From assembly GCA_022800755.1 (NCBI GenBank), contig JAAWQX010000001.1:1-64000 (forward strand): a DNA stretch of 64,000 nucleotides. Reading direction: 5' to 3'. A model generated the notes under the pieces. That model was given only the letters and a program-made list of their open reading frames with translations, was not told the DNA's origin and did no database searches. The position numbers and the translations under genes were made by a program. The DNA is from Oscillospiraceae bacterium (GTDB taxonomy: Bacteria > Bacillota > Clostridia > Oscillospirales > Oscillospiraceae). Of the stretch, positions 7,561-16,263 are shown piece by piece. Numbering within the stretch: position 1 is the stretch's first letter; each line of letters starts with the position of its first letter.

Positions 7561-8259
7561 ATGAGAAAATTCGCTGCTGTTTTATTGCTGTCCGTGGTCA
7601 TGTCCCTGTTTTCCGGGTGTTCCGATTCTTCCAAAATCTCAGACCTGGAAAACCAACTGGAGGAAAATGATGCTCTGCGCATGATGGACAATCCCGCCAT
7701 CACGTTTTACGATTTTTATACCGCGGGCATCACGAATATTCAGATTTTAAATGCCTCCAAAGAGGGCACAAATCTTGGCTACGTGTTGGGCTTTTCAGAC
7801 GATGTGCCTTTCAACTGCTACGACATTCTCAGCGGAGAACCCCCGTCCATAGGTACCGACCCAGCAGTCTATCCGTCCCAACACGAAAACGGTATGCTGT
7901 ACGAAGTACGCTCCGTTCTGCAGTTGGATGTCGGCGGTGCAGCGGACGTGTGGCTTTACACTTACCCCATGTACCATTCAGAATCCGACGACCACTCCTC
8001 CCTGATTCCCCTACGCTGTACGATTCCCTATACCGCAGACCGAATGGCGCAATTGATCTGTCCGGTCTATGTGACAGAGGGTGCAGTCAATATCGCAGGA
8101 AAAGCAGAACACGCCGGGCCATATGCCATTCAGGGAGTAGAAGAAGATGTTTACAGCATCTGGTCCCATGGAAATTACCAGGCCCAAGTCACCAAAGACA
8201 TGCTGGAATGGCCTAGCCCCGACGAGCATCCACCGTTTGACCCGACCCCATATCAATAA
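7561..8259 (+). CDS. Lipoprotein of unknown function
   Basis: A 232-aa protein with a lipoprotein signal: hydrophobic residues 5-17 then SLFSGC with Cys20. After the lipid anchor comes a short Glu/Asp-rich helical stretch (SDLENQLEEND) and a soluble domain with no family I recognise. It follows the VanY carboxypeptidase by three bases and shares its transcript, so an extracellular role at the wall is likely. A terminator follows directly. Confidence 0.8.
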   Translation: MRKFAAVLLLSVVMSLFSGCSDSSKISDLENQLEENDALRMMDNPAITFYDFYTAGITNIQILNASKEGTNLGYVLGFSDDVPFNCYDILSGEPPSIGTDPAVYPSQHENGMLYEVRSVLQLDVGGAADVWLYTYPMYHSESDDHSSLIPLRCTIPYTADRMAQLICPVYVTEGAVNIAGKAEHAGPYAIQGVEEDVYSIWSHGNYQAQVTKDMLEWPSPDEHPPFDPTPYQ

Positions 8260-8290
8260 AAAACAGTCCCGCCGTCAGCGGGACTGTTTT
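8260..8290. terminator. Bidirectional terminator between lipoprotein and PHP genes
   Basis: AAAACAGTCCCGC (8260-8272), loop CGTCA, GCGGGACTGTTTT (8278-8290). The stop codon of the convergent PHP gene lies inside the loop. Confidence 0.92.
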
Positions 8291-9111
8291 AATTCTTTCA
8301 ACCCTTCCAAATACCCATACGGCGCTTTCGTGGTGCCGACCGTGATATTCGGCTTCGACGCGCCGTGAAAATCGCTGCCCCCGGTGGGGGCCAGTCCGTA
8401 TTCCCCGCACAGCGCCAGCAGCGCCCCGGTCTGGGCCCCGTCGTACTTGGAGTACACGCACTCCATACCCACAATGCCATAGCCCCGCGCGGTCTCAATG
8501 AGCGTGCGCAGCCCCGCGTCCCCCAGCTCGTACTGGTACGGATGGGCCAGCACCGGCAGCCCGCCCGCGTCCAAGATCCGCCGGATGGCCCGCTCCATGG
8601 GCATATTCACCTTCGGCACATAGCACTTCGCGCCCCGGCCGAGATACTCCCGGAACGCCTGCTTCACATCACTGACATAGCCCTTTTCCGCCATTACCAG
8701 CCCGATATGAGGCCGCCCCAGCACCGCGCCGGGGAATTTTTCCCGCAGTTCCTCCATGGACACGTCCACCCCGGCCGCCTGAAGCACCTGACAGATGCGT
8801 GTGTTCCGCTCTTCCCGGTGCGAAAGCGCCGTTTCCAGCAGGTCGGACAGACTTTCCGCCCCCGGATCGATCAAATACCCCAGAATATGGACTTCCAGTC
8901 CCGCATACTCTGTGGAAAGTTCAATTCCCGGCACGACCTCCACCCCCAGCCGCGCGCCGGCCTCCGCCGCCTCGGGCAGCCCCCCGGTGTTGTCGTGGTC
9001 CGTGATGGCGATGGCCGTGTAACCGGCCTGCTTTGCCATGGCAACCACCTCCGCCGGGGCGAACGACCCGTCCGACGCCGTAGTGTGCAGGTGCAAATCG
9101 ACATATTCCAT
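8275..9111 (-). CDS. PHP-domain phosphoesterase (RNase AM / TrpH-like)
   Basis: A 278-aa metal-dependent phosphoesterase. The start at 9111 is preferred to an ATG 15 bases earlier because GGAG lies upstream and the protein then begins MEYVDLHLHT, the typical PHP start. Metal motifs are DLHLHTTASDG, AITDHDN, the VLAHP region and GSDFHGA near the C terminus. Homologues (E. coli YciV/RNase AM) hydrolyse 3',5'-nucleotides and trim RNA 5' ends. It is a stand-alone gene, not a polymerase fusion. Confidence 0.87.
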   Translation of the reverse strand: MEYVDLHLHTTASDGSFAPAEVVAMAKQAGYTAIAITDHDNTGGLPEAAEAGARLGVEVVPGIELSTEYAGLEVHILGYLIDPGAESLSDLLETALSHREERNTRICQVLQAAGVDVSMEELREKFPGAVLGRPHIGLVMAEKGYVSDVKQAFREYLGRGAKCYVPKVNMPMERAIRRILDAGGLPVLAHPYQYELGDAGLRTLIETARGYGIVGMECVYSKYDGAQTGALLALCGEYGLAPTGGSDFHGASKPNITVGTTKAPYGYLEGLKELKQSR

Positions 9112-9176
9112 AAAAGCCGTCTCCATTTTTCGTTTTCTTCATTGTATTACAATTCCCCGGAATTTGCAAACAGGTA

Positions 9177-9205
9177 GTGACAAATTTCACAAAATGTTGT
9201 ATAAT
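9177..9205 (+). promoter_or_regulatory. Promoter of hemZ
   Basis: GTGACA (9177-9182), 17-bp spacer, TATAAT (9200-9205), 40 nt before the start codon. Confidence 0.8.
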
Positions 9206-9245
9206 GTGAAATTAGAATTCTACAGAACAGACAACACGGAGCATT

Positions 9246-10724
9246 ATGAACATTTATCTGATCGGCCATACTTATCAATACGCGGTAGAGCAGTCTCTGC
9301 TCACCCTGTTCCCCGGACAAAAACCGGTCTATCCCAGTGCGCCGGAACCGGGAGAATCCATTACGGTCAAGCAGACCCGGGGACGCAGATGGACCACCAT
9401 GACCACCACGCTGCGCTTTACCGCGGGGACCTACCGGGGCAGCGCCCGGATCGAAAATTCCCGGCTCACCCAGGAGCCTTTCGTCACCGACCGGCTGCTG
9501 CAGCGGCTGGTGCGGCAATCGTTTTACAAAGCGGCGCTAAAAAGCGGCATCCCGGCCCCGGAATGGGGCGCGCTCACCGGCGTGCGGCCTACAAAGCTGA
9601 TGACCCGGCTCATGGAGCGCGGCCTGACCGACGCCCAGGCCAAGCGGGAATTCCGGCGGGAATTCGGCGTTTCCCCCGCCCGGGCGGAACTGTGCGTGGA
9701 TACCGCCCACGATTCCATGACGGCGGCAGCGTCCCTCACGGACAAAAGCGTGTGCCTGTACGTGGGCATCCCCTTTTGCCCCACCCGCTGCGCCTATTGC
9801 AGCTTCGTCAGCCAGGCCGTAGCCAAGAGCATGAAACTCATCGACCCGTTTTTCGACGCATTGCTGCAAGAAGTGGAAGCCACCGCCAAGCAGGTGCGCG
9901 CCCTGGGGCTGCAGCCGGTATCCCTCTACATGGGCGGCGGTACGCCCACGACCCTGTCCGCGCCCCAGCTTGACGCGCTGTTTTCCAAGCTGGAAGCGGA
10001 ATTCGACCTGTCGAAACTCCGGGAAAACACTGTGGAGGCCGGGCGGCCGGATACCATCACGAAAGAAAAGCTGGAAGTGCTGAAAGCCCACGGCGTGACC
10101 CGTGTAAGCGTCAACCCCCAGACCATGGAGGACAGCGTTCTGGACGCCATCGGCCGCAAGCACACCGCCCGAGATATTCTGGATGCTCTGTCTCTCGTGC
10201 GGGAAACCGGCGGCATGGCGGTGAACATGGACCTCATCGCCGGACTGCCCACGGATACCCCCGACGGCTTTCGCCGCACCCTGGACACGGTGCTGTCCCT
10301 GTCCCCGGAAAACGTGACGGTGCACACCCTGTCCCTGAAAAAAGGCGCGACCCTGAAAGACGAGGGCGGAGACGTCCCCGGTGCCCAGGACGTAGCGCAA
10401 ATGCTGGACTACGCTTTCCCCCGCCTGCGGGCGGCGGGCTACCGGCCTTACTACCTCTACCGTCAAAAAAACATGGCCGGCGGTTTTGAGAACACCGGCT
10501 GGACGAGGCCCGGGGCGGAGAACCTCTACAACATCTGCATCATGGAGGAGCTTTGCTCCATCCTGGCCATGGGCGCGGGCGGTTCCACCAAACTCATCGC
10601 CCCTACTGGCAAAATTCAGCGTATTTTCGCGCCGAAATATCCCAACGAATACATCGCGAACATTCAAAAAACCTGTTCCGATAAGGAAAGGATCGAAGCA
10701 TTCTATGGCATATCATCTCAATGA
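9246..10724 (+). CDS. hemZ: Radical SAM coproporphyrinogen dehydrogenase-like HemZ
   Basis: A 492-aa radical SAM protein of the HemN/HemZ group, which carries out oxygen-independent decarboxylation in tetrapyrrole synthesis or related reactions. The Fe-S motif is Cys178, Cys182, Cys185 in FCPTRCAYC, followed by the SAM-binding GGGTPT segment. The long N-terminal region of about 165 residues before the cluster is characteristic of HemZ in spore-formers. No other haem gene is nearby, so the true substrate is uncertain. It overlaps the kinase gene by 20 bases and shares its promoter. Confidence 0.87.
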   Translation: MNIYLIGHTYQYAVEQSLLTLFPGQKPVYPSAPEPGESITVKQTRGRRWTTMTTTLRFTAGTYRGSARIENSRLTQEPFVTDRLLQRLVRQSFYKAALKSGIPAPEWGALTGVRPTKLMTRLMERGLTDAQAKREFRREFGVSPARAELCVDTAHDSMTAAASLTDKSVCLYVGIPFCPTRCAYCSFVSQAVAKSMKLIDPFFDALLQEVEATAKQVRALGLQPVSLYMGGGTPTTLSAPQLDALFSKLEAEFDLSKLRENTVEAGRPDTITKEKLEVLKAHGVTRVSVNPQTMEDSVLDAIGRKHTARDILDALSLVRETGGMAVNMDLIAGLPTDTPDGFRRTLDTVLSLSPENVTVHTLSLKKGATLKDEGGDVPGAQDVAQMLDYAFPRLRAAGYRPYYLYRQKNMAGGFENTGWTRPGAENLYNICIMEELCSILAMGAGGSTKLIAPTGKIQRIFAPKYPNEYIANIQKTCSDKERIEAFYGISSQ

Positions 10725-11640
10725 GATCAACGACCGCGCCCGGCGGGACCCGAAGGATTTCCTCCGGGAGTGCGACGATATTTATGAGAAAAAGCTTCAT
10801 ACAGCGGCACAGCGCATCCTGGAACACGGCGAGGTCAGTCCGCTGATCTTCCTGTCCGGCCCTTCTGGGTCCGGCAAGACCACCACGGCCATGAAGATTG
10901 AAGAGATCCTCGACCGTTCCGGCCAGGAGACCCATACCGTGGCCCTGGACCACTATTTTCGCTCCGTCCGGTCGGGAGATTACCCCCTCACGCCCGACGG
11001 CCAGCCGGACCTGGAATCTCCTGACTGCCTGGACATGGAACTGCTTAACGAGCATTTCCACGCCCTGGAGCAAGGCAAAACCATCGAGGTCCCGAAATAC
11101 GACTTCAAAACCCAAAAGCAGACCCGGAACACCGGTAATTTCCTGAACTACCGCCCCGGCGACCTGGTGATTTTCGAGGGTATCCACGCCCTGAACGACA
11201 CCTTCTCCGCCCTGGCGCCGGACGCGTTCAAGCTGTATATCAGCGCCCGGAGCAATGTGGAGCAGGACGGGAAACTGCTGTTCAAAGGTACCTGGATGCG
11301 CCTTTGCCGCCGGGTCACCCGGGACTATCAGTTCCGGGGCACTTCCCCGGCGGAGACCTTGCAGATGTGGGCAAACGTCCGCCGGGGCGAGAAGAGATAC
11401 ATTTCGCCCTACAAGGAAAAGGCGGACCTCATGTTCGACTCCTCTCTCATGTGCGAGGTATCGGTGATGAAATCGTTTGTAGATACCCTGTTCCGGGACA
11501 TCCCGGAAGGGACCGACCGTTACGCGGAGCTTGCCAGCATCGTCCCCGCCCTCAGTGAATTTGAAACCATCGACCCCGCTCTGGTTCCGGAAACCAGCAT
11601 TCTCCGGGAATTCATCGGCGGCGGAAGCTATCATTATTAA
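10705..11640 (+). CDS. Uridine kinase-like nucleoside kinase
   Basis: A 311-aa P-loop kinase of the uridine kinase/phosphoribulokinase superfamily. Walker A is SGPSGSGKTT at about 51-60, followed by LDHYFRS, the usual substrate-binding segment, and VIFEGIHALND. The N-terminal ~45 residues have no partner domain, whereas some Firmicute homologues carry a TGS/threonyl-tRNA-synthetase-like extension. ATG at 10705 lies within the end of hemZ with AAGGAAAGGA upstream. A second, classic uridine kinase occurs at 49.5 kb, so this one may use another nucleoside. Confidence 0.82.
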   Translation: MAYHLNEINDRARRDPKDFLRECDDIYEKKLHTAAQRILEHGEVSPLIFLSGPSGSGKTTTAMKIEEILDRSGQETHTVALDHYFRSVRSGDYPLTPDGQPDLESPDCLDMELLNEHFHALEQGKTIEVPKYDFKTQKQTRNTGNFLNYRPGDLVIFEGIHALNDTFSALAPDAFKLYISARSNVEQDGKLLFKGTWMRLCRRVTRDYQFRGTSPAETLQMWANVRRGEKRYISPYKEKADLMFDSSLMCEVSVMKSFVDTLFRDIPEGTDRYAELASIVPALSEFETIDPALVPETSILREFIGGGSYHY

Positions 11641-11668
11641 GAGAAAAAGATAGATTGGAGTTGTTTCT

Positions 11669-12367
11669 ATGTCATTTGCAGAGTATTTCGATTATTCCGT
11701 CCATAACCTGACCCTGCTGGGCATGGTCATGCGGTTCCTGGCGGCCACCCTGGCCGGCGCGGTGGTGGGCTACACCCGGGGCAAGACTCAGCACGCCGCG
11801 GGCCTGCGCACGCACATTCTGGTGTGCATCGGCGCGGCGGGAACGGTCATCATGAGCGAATTTTTCATCTGGTCCCGGGGCATTTCCGGCGACGCCGCGC
11901 GTATCCCGGCCCAGGTGGTCAGCGGCATCGGCTTTCTGGGCGCGGGCAGCATCATCGTCACCGGGCGCAACCACGTCTCCGGCCTGACCACTGCGGCGGG
12001 CCTGTGGGCGTCGGCCTGCATGGGCCTGGCCGCCGGCGCAGGGTATTTCAGCTGCGTGCTGGTCATGTGTACCCTGATTTTGCTGGTACTGGAGATTTTA
12101 CATAAGGTGGATAAACACTACATCCGCAACTCCAAGCAAATGTTCCTTTACATAGAGACCAACAAGGGGGTGCGCGTGGGCGAGATTTTATCGCTGATGA
12201 ATCAAAACGGAGTGCAGGTATATTCTTTCGACCACTTCGGCACAGATACGGAGGACTATACCGGCTATCGATTAAATGTGGAAATTGAGAACAAGGACCT
12301 CACCCGCCATGGTCTGGCGGCTATGGTCACAGACGTGGATGGCGTAGTATATGTATCGGAGATATAA
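11669..12367 (+). CDS. MgtC/SapB-family membrane protein
   Basis: A 232-aa inner-membrane protein with about five transmembrane segments in the first 150 residues and a soluble C-terminal ACT-like domain. The family signature is present: GYTRGKTQHAAGLRTH, then VSGIGFLGAGSII and GLTTAAGLWASA. Members modulate P-type ATPases and help under magnesium limitation. It lies 28 bases after the nucleoside kinase and ends at a terminator, so it is probably the last gene of the hemZ transcript. Confidence 0.88.
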   Translation: MSFAEYFDYSVHNLTLLGMVMRFLAATLAGAVVGYTRGKTQHAAGLRTHILVCIGAAGTVIMSEFFIWSRGISGDAARIPAQVVSGIGFLGAGSIIVTGRNHVSGLTTAAGLWASACMGLAAGAGYFSCVLVMCTLILLVLEILHKVDKHYIRNSKQMFLYIETNKGVRVGEILSLMNQNGVQVYSFDHFGTDTEDYTGYRLNVEIENKDLTRHGLAAMVTDVDGVVYVSEI

Positions 12368-12373
12368 ACAAAG

Positions 12374-12403
12374 CCCCAGCAGGCCATAGCCTGCTGGGGT
12401 TTT
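12374..12403 (+). terminator. Terminator after the MgtC-family gene
   Basis: CCCCAGCAGGC (12374-12384), loop CATA, GCCTGCTGGGG (12389-12399), TTTT. Confidence 0.9.
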
Positions 12404-12404
12404 A

Positions 12405-12560
12405 TTACATGATATGCTCCTCCGCGCGCGTCCTCGCGCACTGCGCTGCCTCGCAGTCCCGCAAGCGGGACTGTTCATCCGCTTCGTGGCTCGTCCTTTT
12501 CCGTCAAAGCCCACTGCGTTGGGCCTTTGCCGGAGCCTTACATGATATGCTCCTCCGCGC
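12405..12560. repeat. 23-bp direct repeat bracketing a structured 110-bp segment
   Basis: TTACATGATATGCTCCTCCG plus CGC occurs exactly at 12405-12427 and 12538-12560. The second copy is the 3' end of the small minus-strand gene at 12538-12711, including its stop codon. The segment between contains hairpins CAGTCCCGC-AA-GCGGGACTG and AAAGCCCA-x-TGGGCCTTT. The arrangement looks like a target duplication around a small non-coding insertion, or a tandem duplication with divergence. Confidence 0.6.
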
Positions 12561-12711
12561 AGTTGTCTACGACACGCACGCCCATGTCTTCCGGTTCGGC
12601 CACTCGGAACTTCGCGATGCTGGCGCTGTCAAACTTCGGGCAAAGCTGCTCTTCCGGGTCCAGCCGGAGGTTTTCCATGGATTTTTTCTGCTTGTTTTTT
12701 CCTTTGCTCAT
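12538..12711 (-). CDS. Small basic/acidic hypothetical protein (57 aa)
   Basis: Starts ATG at 12711 with GGGTGAT upstream and ends TAA at 12538. The N terminus is lysine-rich (MSKGKNKQKKSMENLRL) and the C terminus acidic, with two Cys residues (EEQLCPKF and VDNCAEEH). I do not recognise the family. Its last 23 bases are duplicated 133 bp downstream. It follows the spoIIR gene by 32 bases on the same strand. Confidence 0.6.
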   Translation of the reverse strand: MSKGKNKQKKSMENLRLDPEEQLCPKFDSASIAKFRVAEPEDMGVRVVDNCAEEHIM

Positions 12712-12743
12712 GATAAATCACCCGGAAACAGTATGCCCCGCAT

Positions 12744-13343
12744 TCAGCCCAGCCATTCGGTCAATTCTCCCCAAAGCTCCAAAATTTTAAATTTCAGCAC
12801 ATAGCCGTCGCTTTCCGTGATGATCTGCGCGGTATCGGTATTCAGCGTCTCAATGGCCTGCTCACTGGCCTCGGCGGCGGTAACGCACAGGGGCGGATAC
12901 ACCACGCACCACCAATTATGCCCCCGGCCCTCGCCCAAGGTCACACGCAGGGACGTATACCGCCCAGCCGGCAGGGAAAAGCCGTCGTACGCCCGGGTGG
13001 GGTAATACTCCTCCCCCAAGGTCACAGTCACGTCCCGCCCCTCGGCGGCGGACCGCGCCGCGGTCTCCACCTCCGGCAGCGCCCCGGACAGCGTCTGCGC
13101 CGCGTCGGACTTCCCGCCGCAGTCCGCCAGCGCCGGCCGCAGATACTCCAGCACCGCGTCCCGGACCCGCAGTTTCACCGCCTGCTCCTCATCGGAATCC
13201 GACACCGCCAGCACATGCAGCCGGATCATCTGGTCGGAGATCTCCATATGGGTCCGGCTGGCCCACACCGCCGCCAGGCAGGCGGCACAAAGGGCGATGA
13301 GCATGGCCAGTTCCCAAGGTCTGAAAAAGCGTTCGGTTTTCAT
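12744..13343 (-). CDS. spoIIR: Stage II sporulation protein R
   Basis: A 199-aa signalling protein made in the forespore under sigma-F and exported to trigger pro-sigma-E processing by SpoIIGA in the mother cell. The start at 13343 is chosen because GGAGG lies nine bases upstream. A transmembrane/signal segment covers about residues 13-30; the family core follows with IRLHVLAVSDSDEEQ, KLRVRDAVLEY and the very typical GRGHNWWCVVYPPLC. It shows the organism has an endospore programme. No other sporulation gene is adjacent. Confidence 0.9.
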   Translation of the reverse strand: MKTERFFRPWELAMLIALCAACLAAVWASRTHMEISDQMIRLHVLAVSDSDEEQAVKLRVRDAVLEYLRPALADCGGKSDAAQTLSGALPEVETAARSAAEGRDVTVTLGEEYYPTRAYDGFSLPAGRYTSLRVTLGEGRGHNWWCVVYPPLCVTAAEASEQAIETLNTDTAQIITESDGYVLKFKILELWGELTEWLG

Positions 13344-13397
13344 TTGACGTATCCTCCGTGATATGTATGCCCATAGGATAGCCAATTTTTTCCGTAC

Positions 13398-13730
13398 TTA
13401 AACCTCTCCGAAAAATTCCCGGTACAGCATCAATCCGGTACGCAGCCCCGCCTCCAGGGCAATGCTTTCCAGGACACACCGGGCAGAGTTCACTTCCTGG
13501 AACAATTCCTCGGTCCGGTTTTCCTTATCGTTTTCCGTGGGGTACTGGGACCAATCCTCCGCCAGCACAGCGTCCCGGCTCTCCGCGATGGCGTCCAAAA
13601 ATTTCAAACTCCACCGCTTGTGGCGCTCTTCCAAGCTGCCCTCTTCCGGCTGATAGGTTTCCGTCCCGAACTGAAAAAAGCTTGCCAATTGCTGAAGATT
13701 CACCCGGTCAAAATATTCTTTATCAAACAT
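13398..13730 (-). CDS. Hypothetical helical protein divergent from HTH gene
   Basis: A 110-aa protein with no family I can name. The start at 13730 has an ideal AAAGGAGGTGA ribosome site; upstream ATGs in frame lack one. The protein is acidic and helical, with a C-terminal ALEAGLRTGLMLYREFF segment resembling the end of small helical proteins from mobile elements. It diverges from an XRE-type repressor gene across a region with two palindromic sites, suggesting it is controlled by that repressor. Confidence 0.7.
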   Translation of the reverse strand: MFDKEYFDRVNLQQLASFFQFGTETYQPEEGSLEERHKRWSLKFLDAIAESRDAVLAEDWSQYPTENDKENRTEELFQEVNSARCVLESIALEAGLRTGLMLYREFFGEV

Positions 13731-13755
13731 AATGTCACCTCCTTTATTCATTTTA

Positions 13756-13796
13756 GCATTCAAATAAATGCAAGTCAAGAGCATTTATATAAATGC
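13756..13796. promoter_or_regulatory. Two palindromic operator-like sites between divergent genes
   Basis: GCATTTATATAAATGC (13781-13796) is a perfect 16-bp palindrome. GCATTCAAATAAATGC (13756-13771) matches it at 14 of 16 positions, with starts 25 bp apart. They lie between the 110-aa gene and the XRE-type HTH gene. Confidence 0.6.
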
Positions 13797-13820
13797 ATAG
13801 TAAAATGTGTCTGAGGTGAG

Positions 13821-14045
13821 ATGATGAAATTTTATGATAGAATGAAATCCACACGCATTGACGCAGATGAAACACAACAGCAAATTGCAGATGAGCTTGG
13901 AATCACACGCCAGCAGTACCAGCTTTACGAATCCGGGAAGCGCAGTTTTCCCATTGATCTGCTGCCGGTATTTTGTTCGCACTATAACGTATCGGCCGAT
14001 TACATTCTGGGCTTAAAGCAGGGCCTTTCCTGGCCCCGCCCATAA
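13821..14045 (+). CDS. Small XRE-family HTH regulator
   Basis: A 74-aa single-domain DNA-binding protein. The HTH is TQQQIADELGITRQQYQLYESGKR, interrupted here only by description, followed by the family's DLLPVFCSHYNVSADYILGL end. GAGGTG precedes tandem ATG codons at 13821 and 13824, either of which could start. It probably binds the palindromes just upstream and represses itself and the divergent 110-aa gene. Its end is 14 bases from the convergent ispE stop. Confidence 0.85.
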   Translation: MMKFYDRMKSTRIDADETQQQIADELGITRQQYQLYESGKRSFPIDLLPVFCSHYNVSADYILGLKQGLSWPRP

Positions 14046-14058
14046 CGCCGCCGCTGTT

Positions 14059-14928
14059 TCATATCTCGATCCGCCCGCAGGTCTCCGCCCAGAACACGTC
14101 CTGGTGCCGCCTGCGCAGGGCAAGGCACGCGTCCTTGGCGCTTTGCTCGTCGGGGAAGATTCCAAACACCGCGCTGCCCGTGCCGGTCATGCACGCGCCC
14201 AGCGCGCCCCGGTCCATCAGCGCCGTTTTGATCTCGCTGATCCCCCGGGACTTATCCCCCAGCACATCTTCAAACACATTGTACATCCGCCGGACCACAC
14301 CCATGTCGTCTCCGGCGGACAGCGCCGCCAGGATGCCGTCCGTATCCGGGCGGCATTTGCTTTTCCGCGCGTCGATCTTCTTGAACAGCGCCGGGGTGGC
14401 GATGGAAAAATACGGCTTGCAGATGACCACCCAATGCCGCCCGAAGTCCGGCAGAGACGTCAAAAGTTCTCCCCGCCCGGTGGCAAGCTGGGTGCCGCCG
14501 GATACGCAAAAAGCCACGTCCGACCCCACCTGGGCCGCCAGTTCCTCTAATTGTTTCCCGTCAAAGGGCCTGCCCATCAGGGTATTCAGCCCCCGCAGCA
14601 CCGCCGCCGCGTCGGACGACCCGCCGCCAAGCCCCGCCCGCACCGGCGTGCGCTTGCGGATATCCGCAAATACGCCTTTGCCGCCCAAATCATGGGCCGC
14701 GGCAAATACCTTCGCCGCCTTCACCGCCTCGTTGCGGTCGTCCCCGGGGATGAAATGCCGGTTGGTCCGAGCGGAAAACCGCCCGTCATCGGTCAGGCGG
14801 ATGGTCACATCGTCATACAGCGTGACGCTTTGCATCACCATGCAGACCTCGTGATACCCGTCCGGACGCTTCCCGGTCACGTCCAGGGAGAGATTCAGCT
14901 TGGCGAACGCTTTTTCCCGAATCTCCAT
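14059..14928 (-). CDS. ispE: 4-diphosphocytidyl-2-C-methyl-D-erythritol kinase
   Basis: A 289-aa GHMP kinase that phosphorylates CDP-ME in the MEP isoprenoid pathway. The start region EKAFAKLNLSLDV and the ATP-binding AGLGGGSSDAAAVL are diagnostic, as is the C-terminal CMTGTGSAVFGIF. ATG at 14928 overlaps the TGA of the phosphoglycerate mutase gene by one base, so the two are coupled; a GTG three bases earlier is possible. Confidence 0.93.
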   Translation of the reverse strand: MEIREKAFAKLNLSLDVTGKRPDGYHEVCMVMQSVTLYDDVTIRLTDDGRFSARTNRHFIPGDDRNEAVKAAKVFAAAHDLGGKGVFADIRKRTPVRAGLGGGSSDAAAVLRGLNTLMGRPFDGKQLEELAAQVGSDVAFCVSGGTQLATGRGELLTSLPDFGRHWVVICKPYFSIATPALFKKIDARKSKCRPDTDGILAALSAGDDMGVVRRMYNVFEDVLGDKSRGISEIKTALMDRGALGACMTGTGSAVFGIFPDEQSAKDACLALRRRHQDVFWAETCGRIEI

Positions 14929-16157
14929 CACAGTTCAAACAGCATGGACATCAGGTTCACGCCCTCTTCCACAAACGGCCCTTTCAGCCCGTTTTCCTCG
15001 GTGTAGGTCAGGCCGGACCCCTCCTGCTTCCGGGAATCGTACAGGATGAACGGCACCGGGGCGGCACCGTGGGCGCCGGTCTTCATAATGGTGCGGTGGT
15101 CGGAGATAATGAGCATCCGGAAGTCCTCGCCTTTGGCCTCCAGGGCCTTGCAGATGGGCTCCACCACCCGGCTGGACAATGCCTCGATGCAGTCCAGCTT
15201 ATGGGGCAGGTCGTGATTGTGGGTGGCCTCGTCCGGGCCTTCCAGGTGCATGGCCAGAAAATCGTGGTTTTCCAGCACCTTCAGACCCGCCGCCACTTTA
15301 TTTTCATAATTGGTATCCCACTCGCCGGTGGCGCCCTCCACGTGGATAGGCTCCAGTCCCACCAGCTGGGCGATGCCGTGGCACAGGGGCACCGCGGATA
15401 CCACGCCGCCGTCCGCGCCGTATTTCGCCGGGAAATTGGGCATGGACGCCGCCGTACCCTCCGCCCAGAACCAGATGCCGTTGGCGGGGAGTTTGCCCTC
15501 TTTGCGCCGCTGTTCGTTCATGGGATGGCGGTCCAAAATCTCGTGGGCCTTGACCATCAGCGCCCGCAGTACGTCCGCGTTGGCGCAGCCCGAGGGCAGG
15601 TACTGCCCCAGCTTTTCATTCAAATGGTCGTGGGGCGGGATGAGCTTGATACCCTTGATGTCAGCCCCATGCTGCACGGCGATGTGCCGGAAAGACGACC
15701 CCGGCGTGACGGTCATGCCCGCCTGTTCCGCCAGGGGCGCGAACTCCGGATGACTGAACAGAGCCGTCACCAACTCGTCGGATTCCTCGCCCTCGATAGA
15801 TCCGGCAGAATGGGAAATGATGCGCTTTTCAGTCATAGGCATGTCACCGTCCTCAAAAGTGACCATATTGCAGCGGTAGGCCACATCCCCAGGCTGCATG
15901 GAAATGCCCTGGGCCGCCGCCTCGATGGGTGCGCGCCCGGTGTAATACAGCTTGGGCGAGCAGCCGAACAGGCTCATAATGGCCGTTTCCGACCCCACGG
16001 GATACCCCTCCGGGCAATTCTTCGCCGCGCCCAGCACGCCTTTCGCGGCCAGCGCGTCAATATACGGCTTGTTCGCCGTTTCCAGCGGTGTTTTGCCGCC
16101 CAGTTCGTCTACGGGATCGTCGGCCATGCCGTCGCCAATGACTAAAATATACTTCAT
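14928..16157 (-). CDS. apgM: Cofactor-independent phosphoglycerate mutase, archaeal type
   Basis: A 409-aa alkaline-phosphatase-superfamily mutase interconverting 3- and 2-phosphoglycerate. The start at 16157 follows GGAGG at nine bases and gives the conserved MKYILVIGDGMAD. Other family marks are ETANKP, SLFGCSP, and the metal-binding HLEGPDEATHNHD and ISDHRT segments. ApgM-type enzymes also occur with homoserine/threonine genes as phosphohomoserine mutases, but there is no such neighbour. It is translationally coupled to ispE. Confidence 0.9.
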   Translation of the reverse strand: MKYILVIGDGMADDPVDELGGKTPLETANKPYIDALAAKGVLGAAKNCPEGYPVGSETAIMSLFGCSPKLYYTGRAPIEAAAQGISMQPGDVAYRCNMVTFEDGDMPMTEKRIISHSAGSIEGEESDELVTALFSHPEFAPLAEQAGMTVTPGSSFRHIAVQHGADIKGIKLIPPHDHLNEKLGQYLPSGCANADVLRALMVKAHEILDRHPMNEQRRKEGKLPANGIWFWAEGTAASMPNFPAKYGADGGVVSAVPLCHGIAQLVGLEPIHVEGATGEWDTNYENKVAAGLKVLENHDFLAMHLEGPDEATHNHDLPHKLDCIEALSSRVVEPICKALEAKGEDFRMLIISDHRTIMKTGAHGAAPVPFILYDSRKQEGSGLTYTEENGLKGPFVEEGVNLMSMLFEL

Positions 16158-16227
16158 ATTTGTATCCTCCATTTCTTGCATTGAGGGTATTATATCCGCT
16201 TTTCCACGGTTTGGAAAGGCTTTTTTA

Positions 16228-16256
16228 TTGATTTTCGGTTTTTAGGGTAGTACAAT
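16228..16256 (+). promoter_or_regulatory. Promoter placed for a leaderless transcript
   Basis: TTGATT (16228-16233), 17-bp spacer, TACAAT (16251-16256). The next gene's ATG is at 16264, exactly where transcription would begin, and only a weak AGGG lies between. Confidence 0.65.
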
Positions 16257-16263
16257 AGGGAAC

